Shown: positions 23,056 to 31,976, counted from the first letter of the stretch. The stretch: 64,000 nucleotides of DNA from Pseudidiomarina sp. CB1 (GCF_024752025.1 NZ_JANTPU010000001.1:124001-188000); one strand, 5' to 3'. Translations and numbers: made by a program. The notes: generated by a model from the sequence alone, not told the origin.

Positions 23056-23805
23056 ATGTTAAAACCAGCATTACGAGAACGCGTCGCAGCACCGCCGAAA
23101 GGTTGGCAGGATATTGCCAACGGGGAGTGGTTGCGTTGCCAAGTCGAGCAGATAGTGGCATCGCACATCGAGCGTTTGTATGGCTATCATTTCGCCACAG
23201 TAGGGCGCTTAAGTGCGCAATTGCAGCTACCGCATTCGGCGATTAAACATTGCTTTAGTCTTGCTAGTGAAGCAGCCAGTAACGTGCAGGTTTGTGCGGA
23301 ATCGATCCATTTGCCTTTTGCGGAAGCGAGCTTAGATGCTGTTCTTTTGGCTGGAGAACTTGAATTTGCCAATGATCCCCACCAGATACTTCGAGAAGTG
23401 AATCACAGTCTTATTGCTGATGGTAAATTGATTTATGTCGGCTTTAACCCGCTAGCGTGGCACCAAGTACAGCAGTTGTGGCCAGCGAATGTGAACCACT
23501 ATCCGTGGTGCGGTCGTTCTTTTACACGATCGAGAGTGCTGGATTGGTTAGCGTTGTTAAACTTTGAAGTGACCGAAGCCCAGTATTTTGCGCCAGGTTT
23601 TTTGCAACAGCGGTGGCAATGGCCTGAGCGACTTGCCACCAAGGTTCATAACTGGGTGCCGCAGTTGGCGAGTTGTTATGTGATCGTCGCGCGCAAACGC
23701 GAGTACCCTTTAACGTTGTTGCCCGAGCGTGCCCAACGTAAGCGGGTACAGCCGAATTTACAAACTGTTCCATTGGCGAATCAAACGCAAATAAAGGAGT
23801 TATGA
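23056..23805 (+). CDS. yafS: YafS-like class I SAM-dependent methyltransferase
   Basis: The protein has 249 residues. A methyltransferase-11-like core is suggested by IHLPFAEASLDAVLLAGELEF and ILREVNHSLIADGKLIYVGF, although the first glycine-rich SAM motif is weak (region SAIKHCFSLAS). The substrate is unknown. Its position between gloB (divergent) and rnhA-dnaQ is the same as that of E. coli yafS, which is the main support for the symbol. Its stop codon overlaps the ATG pair of the rhodanese gene, so those two are coupled. Confidence 0.75.
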   Translation: MLKPALRERVAAPPKGWQDIANGEWLRCQVEQIVASHIERLYGYHFATVGRLSAQLQLPHSAIKHCFSLASEAASNVQVCAESIHLPFAEASLDAVLLAGELEFANDPHQILREVNHSLIADGKLIYVGFNPLAWHQVQQLWPANVNHYPWCGRSFTRSRVLDWLALLNFEVTEAQYFAPGFLQQRWQWPERLATKVHNWVPQLASCYVIVARKREYPLTLLPERAQRKRVQPNLQTVPLANQTQIKEL

Positions 23806-24194
23806 TGTTAAGTCCCCAAGAGTTATGTGCGAAGGCAAAAGGTAATGTGCAGGAGATTGATATTGAGCAACTGCAGGAGCGAATTGCTGAAGGCGCTCGA
23901 GTGATCGATGTGCGTGAACCCGGTGAATATGCCGCCGGCCACATTCGTCAGGCCGTGAATATGCCGCGTGGTGTATTAGAAATGCAGTTAAACCAACATC
24001 CCGATGTCGCAGGGTATGACGATGCGCTACAACGTATTGCCGAGCAACCGTTGTATTTAATTTGTCGTTCTGGCGGCCGCTCTGCACTTGCCGCAGAATC
24101 ATTGCAGCGTATGGGATTTGACAAGGTTTACTCGGTTGACGGTGGCATGCAGGCTTGGGAAGAGAAAAAATACCCGCAAGTCACAGGTGAATAA
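23802..24194 (+). CDS. Single-domain rhodanese-like sulfurtransferase
   Basis: The protein has 130 residues with one rhodanese domain. Motifs are VIDVREPGEYAAGHI and the active-site loop YLICRSGGRS, with a catalytic Cys in CRSGGRS, a six-residue loop typical of sulfurtransferases. The substrate and donor are unknown. Two ATGs are adjacent (23802 and 23805); AAGGAG is 2 bases from the first and 5 from the second, so the second may be the real start. It is inserted between the yafS-like gene and the convergent rnhA. Confidence 0.88.
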   Translation: MMLSPQELCAKAKGNVQEIDIEQLQERIAEGARVIDVREPGEYAAGHIRQAVNMPRGVLEMQLNQHPDVAGYDDALQRIAEQPLYLICRSGGRSALAAESLQRMGFDKVYSVDGGMQAWEEKKYPQVTGE

Positions 24195-24205
24195 CCGTTC
24201 TCCGG

Positions 24206-24679
24206 CTAACCTTCGTAGCCAGTGTCATCAGCTAAATCTGAGCCACTGGCTGCTTGTCTTGCTAATTCGTCACAACGTTCGTTTTGTGGGTGACCAGCGT
24301 GACCTTTAACCCACTTCCAATGTATTGAGTGACGTTGGGTCGCTGCATCCAGCGCGCGCCATAGATCGGCATTCTTTACCGGCTTTTTCGCCGCCGTACG
24401 CCAACCATTAAGCTTCCAGTTATGAATCCACTTTTGAATGCCGTCTTTCAGGTACTGACTATCGGACGTCAGGGTGACCTCGCAGGGTTGGTTAAGCGCT
24501 TCTAAGGCTTTGACCGCAGCCAGCATTTCCATGCGATTATTGGTAGTTAAGCGAAATCCAGCACTCAGTTCCTTATGATGCTTGCCATACTCGATGACAA
24601 TGCCGTAACCGCCCGGGCCTGGGTTGCCTAAACAGGAACCATCGGTATAAATGTGTACCTTTTTCTGCGCTGCATTCAC
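24206..24679 (-). CDS. rnhA: Ribonuclease HI
   Basis: This enzyme cleaves the RNA strand of RNA-DNA hybrids. The catalytic acidic residues lie in [29 protein letters not shown] and [10 protein letters not shown] choose GTG 24679 as the start (157 residues): AGGAG lies 8 bases upstream and the GTG overlaps the dnaQ stop in a GTGA arrangement. A TTG at 24697 would add six residues but has no support. The adjacent dnaQ shares the operon here; in E. coli the same two genes are neighbours. Confidence 0.95.
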   Translation of the reverse strand: MNAAQKKVHIYTDGSCLGNPGPGGYGIVIEYGKHHKELSAGFRLTTNNRMEMLAAVKALEALNQPCEVTLTSDSQYLKDGIQKWIHNWKLNGWRTAAKKPVKNADLWRALDAATQRHSIHWKWVKGHAGHPQNERCDELARQAASGSDLADDTGYEG

Positions 24680-25377
24680 GCGTTGGGCTCCTGCCAAAGT
24701 GGTGCATCAATGAGCTTCAAACGCTCTAAATGTGCTTGCTCTTCTTCAGCAGAGGCTTTAACGACGCGCAATTGGGGCTTATTGCTGACCCGACTCCAGT
24801 CGACGGTTTGGCCATTATGTTGGTGGCTTTTCTTTTGTGTCGCTAATTCGAGCTTTGTTTGCCCGCCAGTCATCATCAGATAGACGTCAGCTAACAGTTC
24901 CGCATCAAGTAATGCGCCGTGGAAGGTCCGATTGGAGTTATCGATGCCAAAGGCGCGACAAAGGGCATCGAGATTATTCTTTTGCCCCGGGCGCATTTCG
25001 CGTGCCAGCATGAGCGTATCGAGAATCTTGCAATAATCGGTCGTCTTGCCAAAACCATTACGTAGTAGGGCAAATTCATGGTCGATAAAGCCGACGTCAA
25101 ACGCCGCATTATGAATCACTAACTCACTACCATCGATGAACTTAAGAAAATCATCGGCAACTTGTGAAAAAACCGGTTTATCTTGCAGGAATTCGTTGGT
25201 AATGCCGTGAACTTCAATGGCTTCTTGTTCAACCACTCGCTGCGGATTGATATACACGTGGAACGTGTTCCCCGTCAGTTTGCGGCCAATCACTTCAACA
25301 GCACCAATTTCGATAATGCGATGGCCACGCGCAGGGTCGAGGCCGGTGGTTTCCGTATCGAGAACGATTTGTCGCAT
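24676..25377 (-). CDS. dnaQ: DNA polymerase III epsilon subunit (proofreading exonuclease)
   Basis: This 233-residue DEDDh 3'-5' exonuclease starts [11 protein letters not shown] (Asp7, Glu9). [16 protein letters not shown] supplies a third acidic residue, and the [14 protein letters not shown] segment supplies the catalytic His and last Asp. The C-terminal region (about 185-233) is the alpha-subunit binding tail. Its polymerase partner, dnaE, is encoded at 40.2 kb. The stop overlaps the rnhA start, giving a dnaQ-rnhA operon. Confidence 0.95.
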   Translation of the reverse strand: MRQIVLDTETTGLDPARGHRIIEIGAVEVIGRKLTGNTFHVYINPQRVVEQEAIEVHGITNEFLQDKPVFSQVADDFLKFIDGSELVIHNAAFDVGFIDHEFALLRNGFGKTTDYCKILDTLMLAREMRPGQKNNLDALCRAFGIDNSNRTFHGALLDAELLADVYLMMTGGQTKLELATQKKSHQHNGQTVDWSRVSNKPQLRVVKASAEEEQAHLERLKLIDAPLWQEPNA

Positions 25378-25525
25378 CGTAATGGCTTCCTTTGGTACGC
25401 GAGTAATGAATGAAAGAGTACCTTAAAGTGTGGGGTTTGCGAACCCGCGACAAGGCTTAAAACATGTAAAAATAGTACGATCTGATTGTTTTTCAGGCAA
25501 ACGGAATAAATCTTCAAAAAAAAGG

Positions 25526-25554
25526 TTGACGGGAAAGAACAGCCCTCGTAATAT
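25526..25554 (+). promoter_or_regulatory. Sigma70 promoter of the tRNA-Asp pair
   Basis: TTGACG (25526-25531) and TAATAT (25549-25554) have an ideal 17-base spacer, followed by a discriminator TCGCTCC. The first tRNA begins 51 bases after the -10. The near-consensus hexamers and single upstream position suggest both tRNAs come from one transcript with a short leader. Confidence 0.75.
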
Positions 25555-25604
25555 TCGCTCCGCATTCGGGGGGACCCACTCGGGAAACCCAGAATCAGGA
25601 AGTT

Positions 25605-25681
25605 GGAGCGGTAGTTCAGTTGGTTAGAATACCGGCCTGTCACGCCGGGGGTCGCGGGTTCGAGTCCCGTCCGCTCCGCCA
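25605..25681 (+). tRNA. tRNA-Asp (GTC), copy 1
   Basis: A 77-base cloverleaf with acceptor arms GGAGCGG/CCGCTCC, D-loop AGTTCAGTTGGTTAGA, anticodon loop CTGTCAC (anticodon GTC), T-loop GGTTCGAGTCC and encoded CCA end. It is identical over its full length to the copy that begins 104 bases later. Confidence 0.97.
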
Positions 25682-25708
25682 CTTTCCTGAAACGCAAATC
25701 ACCGCTGC

Positions 25709-25785
25709 GGAGCGGTAGTTCAGTTGGTTAGAATACCGGCCTGTCACGCCGGGGGTCGCGGGTTCGAGTCCCGTCCGCTCCGCCA
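25709..25785 (+). tRNA. tRNA-Asp (GTC), copy 2
   Basis: Identical in all 77 bases to copy 1, including the encoded CCA. The spacer between the copies is 27 bases and is unrelated to the region before copy 1, so only the tRNA itself is duplicated. No intrinsic terminator follows; the small cysteine-cluster gene begins 38 bases later and may be read from the same transcript. Confidence 0.97.
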
Positions 25786-25822
25786 TTTCAAACATGATTT
25801 TTCTGTTGTGGAGTGTTGCGCG

Positions 25823-26170
25823 ATGAGTACGGTTTCGGCCTGCTTGACGTGTGGGGCTTGCTGCGCCACCTATCGTGTTTCGTTTTACTGGGGTGAAGCT
25901 ACTGGCGCTCCTGCCGGTTATGTTCCCTCTGAACTCACCGAAAACTTTCACCCGCATTTACTGTGCATGCAAGGTACTAACCAAGCAAGTCCGCGTTGCG
26001 TCGCCCTTGAAGGTACCATCGGCAAGCAAGTTGGGTGCAGTATCTACAGCAACCGTCCATCGCCTTGTCGTGAGTTTGTCGCGGGCGACGAAGCAGCGAA
26101 TCCTTTTTGTGATAAAGCTCGGGCCAAACACGGTCTGCCACCATTAATTCCTGTTAAAGAAGTAGCGTAA
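25823..26170 (+). CDS. YkgJ-family cysteine-cluster protein
   Basis: This 115-residue protein belongs to the zinc/iron-chelating cysteine-cluster family (UPF0153/YkgJ). The metal-binding cysteines are in CLTCGACC near the N-terminus, then CVALEG, GCSIYSNRPSPCREF and NPFCDKAR. The function of the family is not established. I choose ATG 25823 because GGAG is 9 bases upstream; the frame extends back into the tRNA gene, where it cannot be coding. It follows the tRNA pair without a visible terminator. Confidence 0.88.
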   Translation: MSTVSACLTCGACCATYRVSFYWGEATGAPAGYVPSELTENFHPHLLCMQGTNQASPRCVALEGTIGKQVGCSIYSNRPSPCREFVAGDEAANPFCDKARAKHGLPPLIPVKEVA

Positions 26171-26304
26171 TCCGCTCAAATGCTGGTTTTGCGCTACGAA
26201 AAGCTCTTGAGCCCCTGTTTACCAACGGTTACATTATTGAACGTTATAACTCAGCCCTATCTGTTAAGGTAGAGAGCTACACTATTCACAGGGGAGTCTT
26301 ACTC

Positions 26305-28503
26305 ATGCGTAAAAGCCTGATCGCCGTTGCTATCGGTGCAACACTTACTGTTGCTGCATGTGCCGATAAAGAAGCAGCGCAAACAACTGACCAACAAGCA
26401 GAACAACAAGTTCAACAAGCCGAGCAGCAAACCGCTGTGGCGGAATTTAACGAAGCTAATCCGTTCTATGCGGAGAGCACACTGCCGTTCCACGCACCAG
26501 ATTTCACTAAGATCGAGTTTGCTCACTATGAACCTGCACTATTAGCCGGTATGGAAGAGCATGCGGCAGAAATCGAAGCGATCGCAACGAATCCTGAACC
26601 AGCGACGTTTGAGAATACCATCGTCGCAATGGAAAAATCAGGTGCGTTACTTAGCCGCGTTAGTTCGGTATTTGGCAACGTTGCTGGTTCAGCGGGTAAT
26701 GATGATTTCCGCGCTCTGCAAGTCAAAATGGCACCGAAGTATGCAGCCCATGGTGACAATATCAGTTTAAACCCAGAACTGTTTGCGCGGGTTAAAGCGG
26801 TTTATGAGAACCGTGATCAATTTGAAGGCGAAGAACTGCGCCTGATCGAGGATACTTATAAAGGTTTTGTACGCGCTGGTGCCGAGCTCAACGAAGAGCA
26901 AAAAACACGTATTCGTGAAATTAACTCTGAGCTATCTTCGTTAACGACTGAGTTCCGTAACAACCTGATGAGCTTGGTTGACGAGAATATGGTCGTGGTT
27001 GAAGACAAAGCTGAACTGGCGGGTTTGAGCGAGTCACAGATTGCGCAATTAGCAGCAACTGCTGAAGCTAAAGAAATGCCTGGCAAATACGTGATCACTG
27101 TCACTAATACAACGCGTCAGCCAATCTTACAGTCGCTTGAAAATCGCGAGCTTCGCGAGAAAGTTTGGCGTGCGTCTGCCGAGCGTGGCACGGGTAACAC
27201 TGCGACCGATAACCGCCCACTAGTGAAGAAAATGGCACAGTTACGTGCGGAAAAAGCGCAACTGCTTGGCTATGAAAATTGGGGCGCTTACGTACTTGAG
27301 CAAAGCATGGCCGCGACGCCAAGTGCGGCTCAGCAAATGTTGCGTGACTTAGTACCAGCTGTCGTCAGCAACGTTGAAGCGGAAATGGCTGAGATCCAGC
27401 AAGTCATTGATGGCGAAGGCGGTGAGTTCGACGTTCAACCGTGGGACTGGGCATTCTATGCCGAGAAAGTACGCGAAGAGAAATACGCACTTGATTCAAA
27501 CGAAGTGAAGCAATACTTCGAGTTCAACCGCGTGGTTGAAGATGGTGTGTTCTACGCCATGAATCAATTGTTTGGTATCACTTTTGAAAAGCGTGATGAC
27601 ATTCCAACGTATGCGGAGGACATCGTCGTTTACGAAGTCAAAGACGTTGATGGCGAGAGCCTTGGCTTGTTCTATGGCGACTGGTTTACCCGCGACGGTA
27701 AGCGCGGTGGTGCATGGATGAGCTCATTCGTAGGCCAATCACACCTACTTGGTAACAAGCCCGTTATTCTAAATAATATGAACATCACCAAGGCTGCAGA
27801 TGGCGAACCTACGCTATTGAGCTTTGACGAAGTGAGCACCATGTTCCATGAAATGGGTCATGCGTTACACGGTATGTTCTCAGATGTAACTTACCCGTCA
27901 TTGGCCGGTACTTCAGTATCACGTGACTACGTTGAGTTCCCGTCAACCTTCCAAGAAGATTGGACGTTGAACCCGAAAGTTATTGCGAATATGGCTAAAC
28001 ACCATGAGACCGGCGAGCAAATTCCACAAGAGTTGCTCGACAAAGTGATGGCAGCGAAGAACTTCAACATGGGTTATGACACCCTTGAGTACATTGCTGC
28101 AGCATTGTTGGACTTGGAATACCACACGCTGACACCTGACGCAGCTGCCGGTATTGCCGACGTCAATAGCTTTGAGCAAGCAGCACTGACCCGTAACGGC
28201 GTAGCGGTGGAAGCTGTTCCACCACGTTACAAGTCTAACTTCTTTGCGCACGTGTTTGCTGGCGGCTACTCAGCTGGTTACTACGCTTACATGTGGTCAG
28301 AAGTGTTGGCAGCTGACGCGTTTAAGTTTGTGCAAGACAATGGCGGTCTAACGCTGGAAAATGGCCAAGCTTTCCGTGATGCCATCTTGTCAAAAGGCAA
28401 CAGTAAAGATCCGATGCAACAATACATCGACTTCCGTGGCCAGAAGCCAACCGTTGATGCGCTGCTTGAGCGTCGTGGTTTAACTGCGCCAACAATCGAC
28501 TAA
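26305..28503 (+). CDS. dcp: M3-family oligopeptidase / peptidyl-dipeptidase, lipoprotein form
   Basis: This 732-residue thimet-type zinc peptidase has HEMGH at 515-519 in the catalytic helix and the third ligand in DYVEFPSTFQED. Overall it matches peptidyl-dipeptidase Dcp, which removes C-terminal dipeptides. Unlike cytosolic E. coli Dcp (681 residues), it begins with a lipoprotein signal (lipobox TVAAC) and a Gln/Glu-rich spacer (about 22-48). It is therefore predicted to be membrane-tethered in the periplasm. GGGGAG is 8 bases before the ATG. The neighbouring TonB receptor suggests a role in using imported peptides, but that is inference. Confidence 0.88.
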   Translation: MRKSLIAVAIGATLTVAACADKEAAQTTDQQAEQQVQQAEQQTAVAEFNEANPFYAESTLPFHAPDFTKIEFAHYEPALLAGMEEHAAEIEAIATNPEPATFENTIVAMEKSGALLSRVSSVFGNVAGSAGNDDFRALQVKMAPKYAAHGDNISLNPELFARVKAVYENRDQFEGEELRLIEDTYKGFVRAGAELNEEQKTRIREINSELSSLTTEFRNNLMSLVDENMVVVEDKAELAGLSESQIAQLAATAEAKEMPGKYVITVTNTTRQPILQSLENRELREKVWRASAERGTGNTATDNRPLVKKMAQLRAEKAQLLGYENWGAYVLEQSMAATPSAAQQMLRDLVPAVVSNVEAEMAEIQQVIDGEGGEFDVQPWDWAFYAEKVREEKYALDSNEVKQYFEFNRVVEDGVFYAMNQLFGITFEKRDDIPTYAEDIVVYEVKDVDGESLGLFYGDWFTRDGKRGGAWMSSFVGQSHLLGNKPVILNNMNITKAADGEPTLLSFDEVSTMFHEMGHALHGMFSDVTYPSLAGTSVSRDYVEFPSTFQEDWTLNPKVIANMAKHHETGEQIPQELLDKVMAAKNFNMGYDTLEYIAAALLDLEYHTLTPDAAAGIADVNSFEQAALTRNGVAVEAVPPRYKSNFFAHVFAGGYSAGYYAYMWSEVLAADAFKFVQDNGGLTLENGQAFRDAILSKGNSKDPMQQYIDFRGQKPTVDALLERRGLTAPTID

Positions 28504-28540
28504 TCGCGACTGCAACTTTAGTCGAAATTAGCCTAGTAAG

Positions 28541-28573
28541 AAGCCCGACAAATCGTAAAGGTTTGTCGGGCTT
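28541..28573 (+). terminator. Terminator-like hairpin after the peptidase gene
   Basis: AAGCCCGACAAA (28541-28552) pairs perfectly over 12 bp with TTTGTCGGGCTT (28562-28573), with a 9-base loop. The following TACATTTTC is only a weak T tract. It separates the peptidase gene from the TonB receptor gene, so the receptor has its own promoter. Confidence 0.75.
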
Positions 28574-28632
28574 TACATTTTCATTACATTGTTATCTTGC
28601 TGAATTCCATGGGTTATGCCATATATAAAGTT

Positions 28633-28651
28633 CATATTCTTTAAGAATATG
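28633..28651. promoter_or_regulatory. Perfect 19-bp palindrome upstream of the TonB receptor (candidate operator)
   Basis: CATATTCTT, one central T, AAGAATATG. The arms pair perfectly over 9 bp. It lies 36 bases before the chosen receptor start, in a spot where a repressor or activator site would be expected. It is not a recognisable Fur box. It could also act as an RNA hairpin in the leader. Confidence 0.5.
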
Positions 28652-28687
28652 TTAACTCATGTGGAAATTAATCCAGGGAATATAATC

Positions 28688-31264
28688 ATGAAAACAACAT
28701 TTCAATTATCTTTATGTGCACTTGCTCTGAGTGCCTTTTACTCGCCGCAAACAATGGCTCAAGTAGCGGATGATAATGCCGAAGCCGATGAACGTATTCA
28801 GGTCACGGGTTCGCGTATCAATCGCACTGATCTTGAGGGGGCATCGCCGGTTGATGTCATTTCGCGCGACGAAATTGAAGCATCAGGTTTTTCCAACTTA
28901 CAGCAACTGCTTGAACGTAATCCAGCTGCCGGTGTAGGCACTTTCTCAACACGTGGTAACAGTCAAGATTCCACCGCTAATGGTGGAGCGGCTGTTAGCT
29001 TGCGCGGCTTTGGCGCCGACGCGACCTTAGTGCTGGTGAACGGACGTCGGGTGAACGTGTCAGCTTTTGCGGAAGGTGTGGCGAATTCTTTTGTTGATAT
29101 CAATACCATTCCAGTTGCAGCAATTGAGCGTATTGATATTTTGAAGGATGGCGCTTCAGCTATTTACGGTTCCGATGCAGTTGCCGGCGTGGTCAACGTT
29201 ATTCTGCGTGACGATTACGTGGGTACTGAGTTTAATGCTGGTTATGGTGGTACTACCGGACCCTCTTATGACGAAACCACGTTTAGCACTGTATGGGGCA
29301 ATGGCGACTCATCAGGTAACACTACGGTTATTCTGGATTACTTTAAAAACTCATCGATCATGGGTTACGAAATGGGGCGCTTTGGTACCGCAAACCAAGC
29401 ACCTTATGGTGGTAATGACTTCCGCTCATCACGCGGTTATCCGGGCAACTTCATTCTTAATGGTGAGGTAGTGATCGACCCTGACTGCCCTGCGGAAAAC
29501 GCCTTCGGGCAAACCTGTGTGTATGATTATGGTCCTTGGACCATGACCATTCCAGAAGCTGAACGGGTCGGCGCACTGATTCTCGCCAACCGACAACTGA
29601 GCACTAACGTCGAGGGCTATCTCGAAATAGCGGCGCAACATAACTCGTCAATGGCCGGTGGTGCAGCGACGCCACTAGATCTTGATGCAGGGCTTTACGT
29701 GCCTGCCGACCATCCCAATAACCCTTGGGGTGAACGCGTCGATATTAACCGCTATCGCACAGTTGATGCAGGAAACCGAGTTTGGAGTATTGAGTCTGAT
29801 ACGTTGCGCTTAGTAGCTGGTTTGCGCGGTATGGTCGGAATGTGGGACTGGGACGTTGCCGTACAAAAAGCGCGCAGTCGTTCGTTGCAAACTGGTGACA
29901 AATCACAAGGCTGGGTACGCACTGACTTGATGCAACAAGAAATCAATGCCGGGCGCTATAATCCATTCGGCGGTGTTACCAATCCACAGAGTGTGATTGA
30001 TGCGATCACGACAAGCCTCGTGCGCCGCGGTGAGTCGCATTTAACTGCAGTGGACGGCAGCATTACCGGTGAAGCGTTTGAGCTTGGTGGTCGCCAAGTC
30101 ATGATGGCGGCAGGTTTTGAATATCGTGAAGAAGACGTTGAAGATATTCCTGATGATCAATTCCAGCGCGGGTTGATCTTTGGTACCGAATCGGTTTCGG
30201 CAAGTGCCGAGCGTGACCAGTGGGCTGCATATGTTGAGTTTCTCGCACCGCTGACCGATGATCTTGAATTGAGTATTGCTGCGCGTCACGATGACTACAG
30301 TGATTTTGGTACCACAACGAACCCACAAGTGAAGCTGCGCTGGACAGCAACGGATACTTTAAGCTTCCGCGCTTCGTATGGTGAGGGCTTTCGTGCTCCG
30401 TCGTTGGCTCAGATTGGCCTAGGTCCATCACAAGTATCACAGTTCTTCCTCGATACTTATCGTTGCCCAGAGGTTGATCCAAACAACCCTGCCTGCGCAG
30501 CAACCGATTACACGATTGTCTTCGGTGGTAACCCTAACCTTGAAGCTGAAACTTCGGAAAGCTGGAACCTTGGTGCTGTTTGGCAGGTCACCCGTGACTG
30601 GGATATCAGCGCTGATATTTGGTCAATCACCCAAGACAATAAGATCGACCGTAATGATTATGAGCTGGTTTATCAGGCGGAGTGTAATAACCAAAATAGT
30701 ACGGTATGTGTGCGTTTAGACCCGCTTCCAGGCGAAACACTAGGGCCGCTGTCGCGACTGTATAATAGCTACATCAACATCAGTTCCCAAGAGGCGAGTG
30801 GTATCGACTTCTCGACCAACTATGGCATGTCACTTGATGACATGGGTGACCTCAAGTTGGCATTGGATTGGTCTTACATGACCAAATTTGAGAAAAACGG
30901 TATCGATTATGCTGGCGAATACAACTACCCAGAACATCGTTGGGTCGCTTCAGCAGACTGGACACGCGGTTTTTTTGGTGCCACTGCGACCTTGACCTAC
31001 ATTGGTGAGTTTGAAGATTATCAAGCACCACAGGAAGTCGAGTCCAGCGAGGCTCGTACCGTTGATGCGCAAACACTGTTGGATCTGCAAGTGCGCTACG
31101 ATGTCTCGACAAACATGCAGGTAGTTCTCGGAGGGACCAATGTTCTTGATGAAGAACCTCCATTTGCAATTGGGGACGGTGATGGCGATCTCTACGGTTA
31201 TGCCTCATCTGTGCACAACCCGCGCGGTAGCTTCGTGTACGGTAAATTCAGTTATAAGTTTTAA
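28688..31264 (+). CDS. TonB-dependent outer-membrane receptor
   Basis: The protein has 858 residues from ATG 28688. I chose this start because a signal peptide (MKTTFQLSLCALALSAFYS, ending TMAQ) begins there. A TonB-box-like ERIQVTGSRI follows, then a plug domain (about 45-160) with VDVISRDEIEASG and ERIDILKDGASAIYGSDAVAGVVNV. The 22-strand barrel ends in the aromatic terminus YGKFSYKF. The type is that of the large Alteromonadales receptors often tied to peptides or oligosaccharides. The substrate is not inferable. It sits next to a periplasmic peptidase gene, with its own candidate operator and a terminator on each side. Confidence 0.92.
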   Translation: MKTTFQLSLCALALSAFYSPQTMAQVADDNAEADERIQVTGSRINRTDLEGASPVDVISRDEIEASGFSNLQQLLERNPAAGVGTFSTRGNSQDSTANGGAAVSLRGFGADATLVLVNGRRVNVSAFAEGVANSFVDINTIPVAAIERIDILKDGASAIYGSDAVAGVVNVILRDDYVGTEFNAGYGGTTGPSYDETTFSTVWGNGDSSGNTTVILDYFKNSSIMGYEMGRFGTANQAPYGGNDFRSSRGYPGNFILNGEVVIDPDCPAENAFGQTCVYDYGPWTMTIPEAERVGALILANRQLSTNVEGYLEIAAQHNSSMAGGAATPLDLDAGLYVPADHPNNPWGERVDINRYRTVDAGNRVWSIESDTLRLVAGLRGMVGMWDWDVAVQKARSRSLQTGDKSQGWVRTDLMQQEINAGRYNPFGGVTNPQSVIDAITTSLVRRGESHLTAVDGSITGEAFELGGRQVMMAAGFEYREEDVEDIPDDQFQRGLIFGTESVSASAERDQWAAYVEFLAPLTDDLELSIAARHDDYSDFGTTTNPQVKLRWTATDTLSFRASYGEGFRAPSLAQIGLGPSQVSQFFLDTYRCPEVDPNNPACAATDYTIVFGGNPNLEAETSESWNLGAVWQVTRDWDISADIWSITQDNKIDRNDYELVYQAECNNQNSTVCVRLDPLPGETLGPLSRLYNSYINISSQEASGIDFSTNYGMSLDDMGDLKLALDWSYMTKFEKNGIDYAGEYNYPEHRWVASADWTRGFFGATATLTYIGEFEDYQAPQEVESSEARTVDAQTLLDLQVRYDVSTNMQVVLGGTNVLDEEPPFAIGDGDGDLYGYASSVHNPRGSFVYGKFSYKF

Positions 31265-31280
31265 ACACAACATCGCATGC

Positions 31281-31310
31281 AAAAAGGGACGGCGTTACCG
31301 TCCCTTTTTT
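31281..31310. terminator. Bidirectional rho-independent terminator
   Basis: AAAAAGGGACGG (31281-31292) pairs with CCGTCCCTTTTT over a 5-base loop CGTTA, with T tracts on both strands. It serves the TonB receptor gene from the left and the DUF2165 gene from the right. Confidence 0.93.
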
Positions 31311-31317
31311 ATGTTAT

Positions 31318-31809
31318 TTACGTGGGCTCGGGTTGGTAGACGAACCAGGTAACTAAAGCCACTGAAGCAAGGTAAATAAAGGCACCACGCATAGAAGCAT
31401 CGCCAAGTTCGGTTTGCCACATTTGGAAAAAAGCGCCTCCAATGACTTGGAAAAAGCCAAACCAAACGAGTAACGCAATTCCTGCCCCGATAAGAACCCA
31501 TGACTTCTCGGCTTGGAAGAGGTTGGATGGCGCATTGCGCACTTGGATGAGCTTCCATACAGCGACTAAAAACACCAGCCCAGCAGTGAGTTCGGCGGCA
31601 ATCACTAATGCTGCGGCCAGCCATATAAGTGTCGGTTGCGAGATCGCAAAGGCAAAAGTCGTTGGATAGTAATTGTGATTTTCCATGCCCATAACTGCCG
31701 CCATCACACTATACACCGCATCAAGGTTGGCAATATTTTGCAGCGCGTAAAATAGGCATAGTAGTCCCAAGCTACCGGTGAGTAGAATTTTAAGCCACTT
31801 AAGTACCAT
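31318..31809 (-). CDS. DUF2165-family small membrane protein
   Basis: This 163-residue protein has four hydrophobic segments (about 5-25, 62-85, 104-122, 140-158), consistent with DUF2165 predicted integral membrane proteins. The function is unknown. ATG 31809 is supported by GAGGA 7 bases upstream; the frame is open to 31908, but that extension is polar and unlike a membrane protein start. It shares a bidirectional terminator with the TonB receptor gene. Confidence 0.75.
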   Translation of the reverse strand: MVLKWLKILLTGSLGLLCLFYALQNIANLDAVYSVMAAVMGMENHNYYPTTFAFAISQPTLIWLAAALVIAAELTAGLVFLVAVWKLIQVRNAPSNLFQAEKSWVLIGAGIALLVWFGFFQVIGGAFFQMWQTELGDASMRGAFIYLASVALVTWFVYQPEPT

Positions 31810-31952
31810 GTTGGTTTCCTCATTGTTGTTATTTGTTCGGTTAAACCATGAAAATGGCCATTTAGAGTGATAGACCCTGGCCATCGGCCTGTCAAAGATA
31901 GGGGGCATAATTCATCCGGTGAATACTCAAATTCAAGCTATGCTTACTGGTC

Positions 31953-31976
31953 TATAATCCGCTTTCTTGCTATACT
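31953..31976 (+). promoter_or_regulatory. Candidate -10 elements upstream of icd
   Basis: A consensus TATAAT (31953-31958) and a second TATACT (31971-31976) lie about 90-110 bases before the icd start, in the 255-base gap. No convincing -35 stands 17 bases upstream of either. The rest of this gap shows only A/T-rich spacer and no other clear signal. Confidence 0.35.

Noticed and set aside
22999-23161. 54-codon N-terminal extension of glyoxalase II
   Set aside because: The extension has no family similarity, overlaps the start of the divergent methyltransferase gene, and the family begins at MIITPIPAFDDNY.
25605-25785. Two identical 77-base units that could be taken for a CRISPR repeat or attachment-site duplication
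   Set aside because: Both fold as full tRNA-Asp genes with CCA ends. There are only two copies, no integrase and no foreign DNA between them.
25724-25822. Upstream extension of the cysteine-cluster protein
   Set aside because: It would be translated from the second tRNA-Asp gene; the ATG at 25823 has its own ribosome site.
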